Of a stretch of DNA of 58,780 bases, positions 10,328-19,195 are shown in pieces; within the stretch, counting starts at the first letter, position 1; each line of letters begins with the position of its first letter. The notes beneath the pieces were generated by a model that did not search any database, had not been told where the DNA came from, and saw nothing but the letters and a program-made list of their open reading frames with translations. A program made the translations under genes and the position numbers. Origin of the DNA: Kiritimatiellia bacterium (GTDB taxonomy: Bacteria; Verrucomicrobiota; Kiritimatiellia; SLAD01); NCBI GenBank assembly GCA_007125875.1, contig SLCI01000094.1, forward strand, positions 1 to 58,780, written 5' to 3'.

Positions 10328-10392
10328 TTGAGGCTTTAGTGCGGCGCGTGTGATTGGCTTACATACAATAGAGTGGGTTCTGAAAAGAATCT

Positions 10393-10420
10393 GTCATTCC
10401 GAGCGAAGTCGAGGAATCTC
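10393..10420 (-). repeat. Inverted, diverged copy of the 27-bp dispersed repeat
   Basis: The plus strand reads GTCATTCCGAGCGAAGTCG then AGGAATCTC. Its reverse complement aligns with the GAGATGTCTCG-type element apart from the centre. I recall very similar short elements from unrelated bacterial genomes, so the family may be widespread. Confidence 0.65.
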
Positions 10421-10509
10421 ATTCAACACCAGCAGCCCGTGCTGGCGGAGGGAACGTCGACTGTAAGTCTGCGGTGTATGTGGATTGCGGTGGGCTGTTG
10501 GTGTGGATC

Positions 10510-10536
10510 GAGATGTCTCGGCAAGCTCGACACGAC
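10510..10536 (+). repeat. 27-bp dispersed repeat, fourth copy
   Basis: This starts GAGATGTCTCGGCAAGCTCG and ends ACACGAC, differing from the copy at 10301 by one base. It is preceded by GTTGGTG, similar to the GTTGGTAGGGATT that precedes the copies in the first repeat region, so the shared block is longer than 27 bp. Confidence 0.75.
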
Positions 10537-10608
10537 CACGAACTACTTAAGCGCGCTCTATTATCGTAGCTCATCCGGAGGATTCGCCCAATAAACGGCT
10601 TGCCAAAT

Positions 10609-10630
10609 CTGTTCACGTTTCCGCCACCCG
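10609..10630 (+). repeat. CTGTTCACGTT(C/T)CCGCCACCCG repeat, third copy
   Basis: This 22-bp block matches 439-460 and 794-815 with one change. Unlike those two, no matching ACGTGAAC arm is seen downstream, so the inverted-repeat structure appears lost here. Confidence 0.65.
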
Positions 10631-10799
10631 TATAAGGAAAGTTGGTTAATACTCAGCATGTAAGAAATGTGCCGTGGGTCGATTAGGATCGCAAATCGTT
10701 GGTGGATTTGCATCATGCTCGGCTAGGTATTGCAATTAGGATGCCAGTTTTGCTCGCCGACTGCGACGCCAGTGAGTGAGAAACTGAGAAAGCGATATT

Positions 10800-11087
10800 A
10801 TGAATATTGAAATCTATTACGCTCAAATTTGCGGTCTGTGCCACAAGGCGATGGAGTACTTTCATTCGCGAGGCCTGCAGTTTTCTGCGTATGAAGTGAT
10901 TTGGGACGATGAAAAGCAGGAATGGGTAGACAGCCCGAATGTGCGTGAAATGAAGCAGCGGGCGGGCAACGTCGACTTCGTTCCACAGATCTTCATTAAT
11001 CAGGATATTCACATTGCTGGGTGGCGGAAGTTGGAACCGATGATTGAGTCGGGAGAGTTCGATCGTTTGATCAGTCGCCTAGAATAG
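10800..11087 (+). CDS. Glutaredoxin-like protein
   Basis: This small 95-aa thioredoxin-fold protein opens IEIYYAQICGLCHKAMEYF, with the redox motif Cys11-Gly-Leu-Cys14. It has the cis-Pro region VDFVPQIFINQ and the GG-like turn HIAGWRKL of glutaredoxins. The usual centre is CPYC; CGLC is a variant. It would reduce disulfides in the cytoplasm or carry electrons, probably with glutathione or another low-molecular thiol. It sits before sufE and an exported superoxide dismutase on the same strand, a small redox-related neighbourhood. Confidence 0.8.
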   Translation: MNIEIYYAQICGLCHKAMEYFHSRGLQFSAYEVIWDDEKQEWVDSPNVREMKQRAGNVDFVPQIFINQDIHIAGWRKLEPMIESGEFDRLISRLE

Positions 11088-11125
11088 TTTAATGTAAGGC
11101 CGTGACCAAAAACGAAGGAAAAAAT

Positions 11126-11557
11126 ATGGCCGATACACTGAAAGACGCGGAACAGGCGCTCGTTGATGATTTTGCGATGTTAGAAGATTGGAACGATCGC
11201 TATGAGTACATCATCACGCTGGGGCGCGAGATGCCTGCTTACCCAGATGAATTGCGGACGGAAGACCGCGAAGTACACGGTTGCCAGTCTCAGGTTTGGC
11301 TGGATGCGCAAGAGAACGAAGGGGAAATTTGGTTCCAAGCCGATAGCAATGCCCTGATTACAAAAGGATTGGTCGCACTGCTCGTCCGGCTTTACAACGG
11401 GCGGAGTCCGGAAGAAATTCAGTCCGGCTCACTTGACTTCCTGCGCGGTATCGGCTTGGCCTCTCATTTAACGCCCAGTCGCGTAAACGGCCTACACGCA
11501 ATGTTTAAACGTATACAATTACATGCGGCCTCATTTTCTGCTCAAAATCATGTCTAA
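11126..11557 (+). CDS. sufE: SufE-family Fe-S cluster assembly sulfur acceptor
   Basis: The 143-aa protein carries the SufE/CsdE core: WNDRYEYIITLGREMP, then the catalytic Cys53 in VHGCQSQVW, followed by the typical segment ending HLTPSRVNGL. SufE takes persulfide sulfur from the SufS cysteine desulfurase and passes it to the SufBCD scaffold. No suf genes are nearby, so the partner is elsewhere. I choose ATG at 11126 because AAGGAA lies five bases before it; a GTG at 11102 would add eight residues without a comparable site. The gene lies 38 nt after the glutaredoxin-like gene. Confidence 0.9.
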   Translation: MADTLKDAEQALVDDFAMLEDWNDRYEYIITLGREMPAYPDELRTEDREVHGCQSQVWLDAQENEGEIWFQADSNALITKGLVALLVRLYNGRSPEEIQSGSLDFLRGIGLASHLTPSRVNGLHAMFKRIQLHAASFSAQNHV

Positions 11558-11579
11558 CCGTAAATAAGGAGCTACAAAG

Positions 11580-12353
11580 ATGAATGAAAGCATAAGCAAA
11601 CCCGGATTGAATCGCCGTGACTTCTTGCGAGCCAGCAGTTTGCTTGCTGCCGGCGGTTTGTTTGGGTGGACGAAACCTGCGACAGGTCACAATCATGGCG
11701 CTGCATCCTCTGCGCGCTCGTTTTCTCTAACATTAGCGGATTTGCCGTATGCCTTTGATGCGCTCGAGCCATCGATTGATGCCCGCACGATGGAGATACA
11801 TCACGGTCGCCATCATGCCGCTTACACCAATAATACCGTGGCCGCTGTAAACGAGCACCCCGAACTGTTAGGCCACACGCTTGAGCAGTTAATCAAGGAC
11901 ATTCCTGCTTTGCCACGAGCAATCCAGACAACCATCCGAAACAACGGCGGTGGTCATTGGAATCATGATTTGTTCTGGGAGATTATGAGCCCCAACGGCG
12001 GTGGAGAGCCTTCAGGGAAGCTTGCTGAAGCGATTGCAGCGGAGTGGGGGGACTTTGATGCGTTCAAGGCCGCTTTCAAGCAGGCGGGTATGACACGTTT
12101 TGGGTCAGGCTGGGCTTGGTTGATCTCGGACAGTGCCGGTCGCCTCAAGATCACCTCCACGGCGAATCAGGATAATCCGCTAATGCGGCATATTGTGGAT
12201 GAGCTAGGCACGCCCATTCTTGGGCTGGATGTGTGGGAGCACGCCTATTATCTGCATTACCAAAACCGTCGCGGCGATTACATCGATGCGTGGTGGGATG
12301 TTGTCCATTGGGATCATGTCGATTCGCTGTATCGACTCGCGATTTACGATTGA
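11580..12353 (+). CDS. Superoxide dismutase (Fe/Mn family) with Tat signal
   Basis: The 257-aa protein has an N-terminal twin-arginine signal (NRRDFLRASSLLAAGGLFGW, residues ~11-30) ahead of a complete Fe/Mn superoxide dismutase. The metal ligands are visible: His in IHHGRHHAAY, His in HWNHDLFW, and Asp and His in LDVWEHAYYLHYQNR. The ANQDNPL segment with its Gln resembles the Mn-type more than the Fe-type. Fe/Mn enzymes are usually cytoplasmic. The Tat signal implies that a folded, metal-loaded enzyme is sent to the periplasm or cell surface, where it would remove superoxide. AAGGAG precedes the ATG. Confidence 0.92.
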   Translation: MNESISKPGLNRRDFLRASSLLAAGGLFGWTKPATGHNHGAASSARSFSLTLADLPYAFDALEPSIDARTMEIHHGRHHAAYTNNTVAAVNEHPELLGHTLEQLIKDIPALPRAIQTTIRNNGGGHWNHDLFWEIMSPNGGGEPSGKLAEAIAAEWGDFDAFKAAFKQAGMTRFGSGWAWLISDSAGRLKITSTANQDNPLMRHIVDELGTPILGLDVWEHAYYLHYQNRRGDYIDAWWDVVHWDHVDSLYRLAIYD

Positions 12354-12428
12354 TGATTGATGGCTCAGTGCTAGAGTGTGCGCAGTTGCCTTTCGAACTG
12401 TAATCACTTGCACAGGAGCCGTTAGATT

Positions 12429-14621
12429 ATGCCAAAACGTAAGACGCCGATCACTTTCGGCAACGCTCGATTTACCGTTTACACGTCCGGCTGTGTTCGT
12501 TTGGAATATGCCGACAAGGCACAGTTTTCCCCATACCCGTCCGTGTTGGTGGGTACCGCCACTGCCAGCTCTGTGCGTGCAGAGGTGGAGATCAAAGGTA
12601 AATCACTGACGCTCAAGACCGATCGCTTGTCGCTCCATTATACAGACAACGGCGAGAACTTCTCCCCACAGAATCTGCGCATCGAGCACAAAAATCATGT
12701 CGGCGATAATCAACGCTGGGTCCCAGGCAAACCAGATCAAGGTAATCTAGGCACCGTTAAACGGTCGTTAGACTTCTGGAAGTGGTGTGGCGGACCTGAG
12801 GCCCAACCTGTGGAGGGATTGCTGAGTCGGGATGGCGGTCATTTGATCCCCGACGAGCCGCGTGTGTATTGGAACACGGATACGGAATGGATTGAGCACC
12901 GTTCACGACAAGTCTGGTTTGACGGCTATTTCTTTGCGTATGGCAACGATTTTAAGCAGGCACTGAAAGATTTCGTGCATGTCTTCGGCCCGATCCCGAT
13001 GGTGCCGCGCTGGACCTTTGGTTTTTGGTACTCTCGCTGGTATGCCTATAGCGACAAAGAATTCGTCCAGTTGGCTCAGCGCTATCGGAAAGAAAAAATT
13101 CCGATCGATGTCATGATCATTGATACTGACTGGCGTGATGGCTGGAGTGGATACGATTGGAGTAAGAAATATTTTCCGAAACCGGAAAAGGCGCTCAAGG
13201 CTTTGCATGACATAGGGCTGCGCACATCACTGAATGATCATCCCGGCTATGACAGCTATGAGCCATTACCGCCCAATGATAGTCACATCCCGGGTATTGA
13301 GAAGGCGCTCGGTCCCTGTCCGCATAATGGCGAATGGGCCTGCGACTGGTCGAATAAGAAGGCACTGACGTATTGGCGTGATCATGTGCTCGGACCGTTT
13401 TTTGATCAGGGCATGGATTTCTGGTGGGTCGACGGCTGGATTAAGTCGCCGGCTCATAATTTAAACAGTCAGTTATGGGCGAATCGTCACTATTACGAAC
13501 TGGCCGTCGAGAAGACGAAAAAGCGCGGCATGATCCTTTCTCGCTGGGGCGGCATTGGCTCACATCGCTATCCAGTTCAGTTTTCTGGTGATACGCACTC
13601 GAATTGGGAAACCTTGAAAGATCAGATCGAATTCACCGCGCGGTCCGGCAATCTGGGTGCGGCCTACTGGTCGCATGATATTGGCGGTTTCCATGAGAAA
13701 AAGGTCGACGAGGAAATTTTTATTCGCTGGTTCCAGTTCGGTTCGCTCAGTCCGGTATTCCGCACGCATAGCGCCTTCGGTATTCGTGAACCTTGGCATT
13801 TTAGTGCCTCATGCAAACGACTGTTCCGTAAGCAAACACACCTGCGCTATGCGCTCGCGCCCTACTACTATGGTTTGGCCCGAGAAGCGCACGAGAGCGG
13901 CATGCCGCTATGTCGACCATTGTACTTGGAGTACAACGACAACGATGGTGGCGCGTTCAATCGCAAACACCAATACACACTCGGTCGCGACTTGCTGATT
14001 ATTCCTGCTGATGCGCCGATTGATAAGACGACGGGGAGCCAGCGCAAGCGCGCGTATTTCCCCAACGGACGCTGGCTTGGCCTTGAAACGGATGAAGCCT
14101 ATCTCGGCCTCCATGACGGGTTCATCGATATTCCGTTGGAGCGCATACCGGTCTACGTGCGTGAAGGCGCAATCATTCCGACGCAACCTGTTGGGGATGC
14201 CTTGGGCGTTGCCACACCAGAGGAAATTCATTTCGACTGCTTCCCCGCCGAGCAAGTGAAGTCCGAGTACGACCTGTACGAGGATGACGGCGAAACGCTG
14301 GCTTGCGAAGAGGGCGCGTCTGCCATCACGAAGATTCAGGTGAGCCGCACAGCCGATACGATTCGGTGCAAAATCGCAGAACCTGTCGGGCGCTATCGGA
14401 GTATGCCCAAGAATCGTCGCTATGTGGTACGTTGCCGCCTCGAGACGGCAGAAAAACCCGCGGCGATATCGGTACAGGTGGGTAAGCAAGCTGCTCAGAC
14501 CGTGAAGGCTAAAGTGACATCATCCTGCTTTGCAGGCACCGTAAAAGGGGCGTGGAAATTCGTGGAAGTCCCGATTGAAACGCGTAACAAGGCAGTCGAT
14601 ATTTCAATTCAGCTAAAGTAA
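12429..14621 (+). CDS. Glycoside hydrolase family 31 enzyme
   Basis: This 730-aa protein hydrolyses alpha-linked sugars by a retaining mechanism. The family nucleophile is seen as Asp335 in FWWVDGW, and the acid/base as Asp388 in QFSGDTHSNWETL. An N-terminal beta domain (to ~185) precedes the barrel. The barrel is followed by the proximal C-terminal domain with typical YLFDDGET-like YDLYEDDGET. There is no signal peptide, so it is probably cytoplasmic or exported otherwise. GH31 includes alpha-glucosidases, alpha-xylosidases and others; the specificity cannot be told. It stands alone among unrelated genes, 75 bases after the superoxide dismutase. Confidence 0.92.
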   Translation: MPKRKTPITFGNARFTVYTSGCVRLEYADKAQFSPYPSVLVGTATASSVRAEVEIKGKSLTLKTDRLSLHYTDNGENFSPQNLRIEHKNHVGDNQRWVPGKPDQGNLGTVKRSLDFWKWCGGPEAQPVEGLLSRDGGHLIPDEPRVYWNTDTEWIEHRSRQVWFDGYFFAYGNDFKQALKDFVHVFGPIPMVPRWTFGFWYSRWYAYSDKEFVQLAQRYRKEKIPIDVMIIDTDWRDGWSGYDWSKKYFPKPEKALKALHDIGLRTSLNDHPGYDSYEPLPPNDSHIPGIEKALGPCPHNGEWACDWSNKKALTYWRDHVLGPFFDQGMDFWWVDGWIKSPAHNLNSQLWANRHYYELAVEKTKKRGMILSRWGGIGSHRYPVQFSGDTHSNWETLKDQIEFTARSGNLGAAYWSHDIGGFHEKKVDEEIFIRWFQFGSLSPVFRTHSAFGIREPWHFSASCKRLFRKQTHLRYALAPYYYGLAREAHESGMPLCRPLYLEYNDNDGGAFNRKHQYTLGRDLLIIPADAPIDKTTGSQRKRAYFPNGRWLGLETDEAYLGLHDGFIDIPLERIPVYVREGAIIPTQPVGDALGVATPEEIHFDCFPAEQVKSEYDLYEDDGETLACEEGASAITKIQVSRTADTIRCKIAEPVGRYRSMPKNRRYVVRCRLETAEKPAAISVQVGKQAAQTVKAKVTSSCFAGTVKGAWKFVEVPIETRNKAVDISIQLK

Positions 14622-14630
14622 GGAGACGTC

Positions 14631-16592
14631 ATGGCGATTTCAATCCGCTCGATTTATGCAGGACTACTACTCTGTTGGTCTGGCTTGGCATTGGCCGACA
14701 TTCCGTTGCATCACGTAACGATGTATACGAGCGGCGTTAGTTACTTCGAGCATTCTGATGAGATCGGTGGACCGGTTACTGTGGAGCTGCGGTTTAGGGA
14801 AGAGCAGATTCCGGATGTCCTAAAGTCGCTGGTTGTATTGGATGCGGCAGGTGGTTCGGTTCTCGTCACCTACGATGCGCAAGATCCCTTAACACGCACA
14901 TTGCGTGGATTTGCGATCGACTTGAGCGATCACCCGGATCTCGAGACCATGCTGTCAAGATTGCGTGGCGCGAATGTCGAAGTCAAAACCTCGTCAGCGG
15001 ATTATGCTGGCCAAGTGATCGGTACAGAAATCCGTTATCGGAAGGATGGCGATCAGAACGTGCCGCAGCCCCGCCTGAACTTGCACACCGCAGAAGGCAT
15101 TCGCTCCTTCCCACTCGAATCAATTCAGTCCTTCCGCATCCAGCAGGAGAAACTCGCCGCTGAATTTGAAGCTGCACTGGAAGTGTTGGCGAGCGGACTA
15201 GACACAAATCAGAAGTCGTTGCGGATTCATTTCGAAGGCGATGGCGATCGCGGTATCCAGCTGGGTTATCTCTTGGAGTCCCCCCTATGGAAAACGAGCT
15301 ATCGTTTGGTGATCGAGGATGACGCATTGTTCCTGCAAGGCTGGGGACACATAGATAATGTGACCGATCATGATTGGAAAGACGTGCGAGTGAGTTTGAT
15401 CGCGGGTAGTCCGATCTCTTTCCAGCAAGATCTCCACTCACCGATTTATGTCGAACGTCCGGTTGTCGAGTATGATCACGGCACTGTCACGCGTCCTCCT
15501 GTCTTGCAGCGACAGCTTGAGTCACCTCGGGCGGAGCCCCGGATAGCGCGATCGCGGGCTGCGTCCCCGATGATGGCGATGGAAATGGATGTTGGTCAAA
15601 TGCGTGAACAAGCTGTGCAAGCAACGGGCCAGGAGGCGGGCGAATTGTTCCGCTACGACATTGACCAGCCGGTGCATATCCCTCGCCAGTCCGCAGCCAT
15701 GTTGCCGATCGTGCAGGCGGAGGTGGAGGGCCGTGCCTTGTCGGTTTTCAATCGAAATACGCATGCGAAGCATCCGCTGAATGCGGTGGAGTTTGAAAAC
15801 ACCTCTGAGGCGGCGCTGATGCAGGGGCCGGTGACAGTGTTCGAGGCTGGTGTATTTGCCGGTGATGCTCGACTACCGCATACGGGGCTTGGGGAAACAC
15901 GGTTGTTGGGATTTGCGGTGGATCTTGCGACTGATGTTGATGTGCAGTCGCGCAGCCTGCCGGAAACCATTACGCGGATACGTATTGTGCAGGGCGTGTT
16001 GCGGGCGGAGCGCTCACAGCGGAACGCCACCACCTATGTCGTGAACAGTACGCGTGACACCGAACGGGAGCTGGTGATCGAGCACCCGTATCGATCGGGC
16101 TGGGAATTGAAGGAGCCGAGCGGGGAAATCGATCGCACTGCCGACCATTATCGCCTGCGCCTTGCGCTCGCGCCGAGCGAGCGTACGGAGCTGCGCGTGG
16201 TTGAAGAACGGATGCTGGAGCAAACCTTTCGCCTGATGGATATGGACGATAGCCGAATCGATTTCTACCTGCGTCAGCGGGTGATCAGTCCGGCCATGGA
16301 GCAGCTTCTAACAGAATTGGGTGAGCGACGACAGGCGATTGGGCAGGTGCGGCGACAGCGCGAAGCTGCGGAAGCCGAGCGAGAGGAAGAGCAGACAGCA
16401 CTTGAGCAATTGAGAAAGAACATGGAAGTGGTCGATCGCACTTCAGAGACCTATGCGCGATGGGAGCGGGAACTCAGCCAACGCAGCGATCAGTATGGTA
16501 GTTTAATCGAGCGAATTCGTAGCCTGCGGGCGGAGGAAGCTGGACTACAGGATGCGCTTGCAGCATGGTTAACGAGCGCCAACGTGGAGTAG
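14631..16592 (+). CDS. Exported DUF4139-type protein
   Basis: The 653-aa protein has a signal peptide (residues 1-22, cut near ALA-DIPLHHV), beta-rich N-terminal and central regions, and a C-terminal coiled coil (about 555-640, rich in Arg, Glu and Gln). The opening VTMYTSGVSYFEH, the WKTSYRLVIED segment and the later SLIAGSPISFQ segment match the DUF4139 family, whose function is not established. A proline/arginine-rich linker lies around 285-320. AAGGAG stands seven bases before the ATG. It probably forms an operon with the next three genes, as gaps are small (31, 4 and 12 bases). Confidence 0.7.
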   Translation: MAISIRSIYAGLLLCWSGLALADIPLHHVTMYTSGVSYFEHSDEIGGPVTVELRFREEQIPDVLKSLVVLDAAGGSVLVTYDAQDPLTRTLRGFAIDLSDHPDLETMLSRLRGANVEVKTSSADYAGQVIGTEIRYRKDGDQNVPQPRLNLHTAEGIRSFPLESIQSFRIQQEKLAAEFEAALEVLASGLDTNQKSLRIHFEGDGDRGIQLGYLLESPLWKTSYRLVIEDDALFLQGWGHIDNVTDHDWKDVRVSLIAGSPISFQQDLHSPIYVERPVVEYDHGTVTRPPVLQRQLESPRAEPRIARSRAASPMMAMEMDVGQMREQAVQATGQEAGELFRYDIDQPVHIPRQSAAMLPIVQAEVEGRALSVFNRNTHAKHPLNAVEFENTSEAALMQGPVTVFEAGVFAGDARLPHTGLGETRLLGFAVDLATDVDVQSRSLPETITRIRIVQGVLRAERSQRNATTYVVNSTRDTERELVIEHPYRSGWELKEPSGEIDRTADHYRLRLALAPSERTELRVVEERMLEQTFRLMDMDDSRIDFYLRQRVISPAMEQLLTELGERRQAIGQVRRQREAAEAEREEEQTALEQLRKNMEVVDRTSETYARWERELSQRSDQYGSLIERIRSLRAEEAGLQDALAAWLTSANVE

Positions 16593-16623
16593 CGATCCAC
16601 GATCCATTTGGAGGACTTGAAAG

Positions 16624-17010
16624 ATGGGCAAAGCAAGTAAACGAAAAGGTAGAGAAAAGAGCGATAACGTGACGCACGCGGGCAAAGCCGCTGTGCAAGC
16701 AATGCCTTGGTGGATGAGGCCGACGATCGGTAATCTGTTGATTATTGGTGCCGCCATCGCATTACAGTTCACGATTATTCTGTTGCCGTTGGTCGGGCCG
16801 GCTGGTGCAATCGCGCCGCATGCGCTGATTAATATGCTGGCTTGGCATGCCGTACTCTTCCTGGCGATGGGGCTGAGTGGATTATCTCTCTGGTCGAAAC
16901 TGAAGCGCCGGTCGCAGGATCAAAGTCCGTTTCCTGTTCTTTCCGCGGCGTTATTGGGAATTACGGTGTTTTTCCTGTTGATGCACTGGATGGGACTGTT
17001 GCGGATATAG
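16624..17010 (+). CDS. Small membrane protein of unknown function
   Basis: I do not recognise this 128-aa protein. A basic N-terminus (KASKRKGREK) is followed by three likely membrane spans at about 36-57, 66-88 and 105-125. GGAGG precedes the start by about ten bases. It lies between the DUF4139 gene and yceH with only four bases to the latter, suggesting co-transcription. The basic N-terminus predicts a cytoplasmic N side. Confidence 0.7.
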   Translation: MGKASKRKGREKSDNVTHAGKAAVQAMPWWMRPTIGNLLIIGAAIALQFTIILLPLVGPAGAIAPHALINMLAWHAVLFLAMGLSGLSLWSKLKRRSQDQSPFPVLSAALLGITVFFLLMHWMGLLRI

Positions 17011-17014
17011 CAAG

Positions 17015-17710
17015 ATGACTGAATCCGAGCATAACGAAGCTCTCGAAACGCCGCCCGCCGAGTCCGCTTGGCCTGTTTTGACTGCTATACAGGCACGCGT
17101 TCTGGGGTGTTTGATCGAAAAAGCGATCACGACGCCTGATCAGTATCCATTGACGCTGAATGCCTTGGTCAATGCGTGTAACCAGAAGTCGAATCGCGAT
17201 CCCGTCATGAGTCTTAGCGAATCTGACGTCGTAGTCGGACTGGATGGGCTACGCCATGACCATCGTCTTGCGGCCTTGGTTCATACCTCGGGCAGTCGCG
17301 TCGAGAAATATCGACACTCGATCTCGGATGTAATTCATCTCAATCATGAGCAGGCGGCTATTCTTTGTGAGCTGCTTTTGCGTGGTCCCGAGACCGTGGG
17401 TGAATTGCGGACCCGGGCCAACCGCATGCATGAACTGCGCGATTTGAATCATGTCCAGCAACTCTTGGATGAACTGGCGACGCATCCGGGCGGCCGCTTA
17501 GTCGTCAAATTACCCCGGGAGCCGGGCCGGCGCGAGTCGCGCTGGATGCACCTTTTGTCCGGGCCATTCGACGTCGAGCCCGTCGCGGCCGCTGCACCTG
17601 AGACGCCCAGTGAACATGCCTCGCAGCTTCAAGAGGAAATGGCTCAGCTACGTGCCGAATTGGAGGCACTCAAATCTGAGTTCGCCCAGTTCAAGCAACA
17701 ATTCGATTAA
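17015..17710 (+). CDS. yceH: YceH family (DUF480) protein
   Basis: The 231-aa protein matches YceH: LTAIQARVLGCLIEKAITTPDQYP at the start, then NQKSNRDPVM and a second winged-helix-like domain with LLLRGPETVGELRTRANRMH. The C-terminus ends in a short Glu/Leu-rich coiled coil (about 205-231). The family has a tandem winged-helix fold and no settled function. It lies four bases after the membrane protein and 12 bases before a zincin gene. Confidence 0.88.
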   Translation: MTESEHNEALETPPAESAWPVLTAIQARVLGCLIEKAITTPDQYPLTLNALVNACNQKSNRDPVMSLSESDVVVGLDGLRHDHRLAALVHTSGSRVEKYRHSISDVIHLNHEQAAILCELLLRGPETVGELRTRANRMHELRDLNHVQQLLDELATHPGGRLVVKLPREPGRRESRWMHLLSGPFDVEPVAAAAPETPSEHASQLQEEMAQLRAELEALKSEFAQFKQQFD

Positions 17711-17722
17711 ATCGCGCGCATC

Positions 17723-18118
17723 ATGGCTACGAAGACCGGTTGGAATCGATTGTGGCACAATCTGCAGCGTGTGGCGTTAGAGGAACTGGATCACATTCAC
17801 AAGCAGTTACCGCTGGTGCTGCGGGACAAGGCATTGTCATTGCCGGTAACGCTGGAGCCTAAACCCTCGCTCGACTTGATCCGTGATGGCCTCGAACCCG
17901 AGCTGTTGGGGCTTTATATCGGCGAAACCTTTGCCGAAAGCCTCAGTGGCGGAGATGAATTACCGTCGCAGATCTTCTTGTTCCTAGAAAACATTTGGGA
18001 TTATGTGGGGCATGATACGGCGGACTATCGCGAGGAGGTTCGCATCACTTATCTGCATGAGTTAGGGCACTACCTAGGCTTAGACGAAGACGATTTAGCC
18101 GTCCGCGATCTTGATTGA
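17723..18118 (+). CDS. Metallopeptidase-like (zincin, DUF1025 type)
   Basis: The 131-aa protein ends with the zinc motif HELGHYLGLDEDDLAVRDLD, with His112, Glu113 and His116. Together with LLGLYIGETFAES and LPSQIFLFLENI, this matches the minimal zincin family PF06262. Members are small, soluble and of uncertain substrate. It is the last gene of the apparent 14631-18118 operon; a 95-base gap without an obvious terminator separates it from the converging aldo-keto reductase gene. Confidence 0.85.
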   Translation: MATKTGWNRLWHNLQRVALEELDHIHKQLPLVLRDKALSLPVTLEPKPSLDLIRDGLEPELLGLYIGETFAESLSGGDELPSQIFLFLENIWDYVGHDTADYREEVRITYLHELGHYLGLDEDDLAVRDLD

Positions 18119-18213
18119 GGGTACAGTCACACGCTGGCAGGCGAATCTTATGGGTGAGTCTTGTTCATGATGGGAACGCTTAAAGGCATTGACCATGCGC
18201 CTGATCCGGTTGC

Positions 18214-19122
18214 TCAGGGCAATGGGCCTTTTCGCGCGGTCAAGATCCGATACCAGTCTTCCCTGGTATATGGAATCGTGAGAGCTTGCACGGATTGCTG
18301 AATCCGCTCGGGATTGGTAGACCCAATAATCGGTTGAATTCGCGCAGGATGGTGGAGCAGCCAAGCTAGACTGATTTGGGTCGGCTCACAGCCATACTGA
18401 GTAGCTTGTCGCTTTACTTCTCGATCAAGTCTTTCGCGTGCGTCTTCCGAGATATTACTGTGCCATGCAGGATACGCAACACCACCGAGTGGACACCAGC
18501 TTTGCAGAATCATCCCGTGTCGCATCGCCTGCGTCAGCACACCGTCATCCAACGGATTCATGTGGTCTAAATTGAATTCGACCTGATGTGCAGCGAGTGG
18601 AAAAGGTAACGCTGCTTGCAGGAGCTCAATCTGATCAGGCGTAAAGTTGCTCACACCGAATTGACGGACTTTACCCGCATCGGCGAGTGCTTTGAATGCT
18701 GAGGCAATCGTTTTGGGATCCATTAAGTAGTCGGGGCGATGAATGAGTAGGCAATCAAGATAATCGATCCGCAAATTGCGTAGGCTTGATTCGACAGTGT
18801 TTAAGATGTGCGAGCTGCTGGAGTCATAAAGGCCAGGCTGTTCATTCTGAGGCAGCCGAATTCCGCATTTTGAAGTGATGACGACTTCCTTGCGAGGAAT
18901 GTCATGCGTTCGCAAAAATTCACCAAACAGTCTTTCGCATGCTCCACTGGAATAGATGTCTGCGTGATCGAATAAGTGGAAGCCCGCGTCCCACGCGGAT
19001 TCCAGCGCCAGCATGCCATGTCGCTGAGCGTTCTGACTGCCGTCACCGGCAATTCGCATGCATCCGTATATCAAGCGTGATCGTTGCAGTGGCGATTGAG
19101 TCCCAATTTGTTGTACTGGCAT
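18214..19122 (-). CDS. Aldo-keto reductase
   Basis: The 302-aa NAD(P)H-dependent oxidoreductase has a (beta/alpha)8 barrel. The catalytic tetrad is visible as Asp52 and Tyr57 in FDHADIYSSG, Lys85 in VVITSKCGI and His128 in LLIHRPD. The cofactor segment IGSTNPERI is near residue 270. It resembles the YdhF/predicted oxidoreductase branch (HADIYSSGACERLFGEFL). I place the start at 19122 because GGGAGG precedes it; a start at 19140 would add six residues. The carbonyl substrate is unknown. Confidence 0.92.
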   Translation of the reverse strand: MPVQQIGTQSPLQRSRLIYGCMRIAGDGSQNAQRHGMLALESAWDAGFHLFDHADIYSSGACERLFGEFLRTHDIPRKEVVITSKCGIRLPQNEQPGLYDSSSSHILNTVESSLRNLRIDYLDCLLIHRPDYLMDPKTIASAFKALADAGKVRQFGVSNFTPDQIELLQAALPFPLAAHQVEFNLDHMNPLDDGVLTQAMRHGMILQSWCPLGGVAYPAWHSNISEDARERLDREVKRQATQYGCEPTQISLAWLLHHPARIQPIIGSTNPERIQQSVQALTIPYTREDWYRILTARKGPLP

Positions 19123-19195
19123 GGTTCCTCCCTTTAGCACTTTCCAAGATTACGTTATCATGACACTACGGACGAAGCGAGATATGAGGTGAAAG

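Larger units (their letters stand above)
10263..10799. other. Gene-free repeat-rich intergenic region
   Basis: No supported gene occurs in these 537 bases. They hold two direct copies of a 27-bp element (10301-10327, 10510-10536), a related inverted copy (10393-10420), a CCAGCA/TGCTGG hairpin (10429-10445) and one copy of the CTGTTCACGTTTCCGCCACC element (10609-10630). All these families also occur in the 240-872 gap. No clear promoter for the glutaredoxin gene was identified. Confidence 0.7.

Noticed and set aside
10373..10616. Short proteins in the second repeat-rich gap
   Set aside because: They are read through dispersed repeats on both strands and have no ribosome sites or domains.
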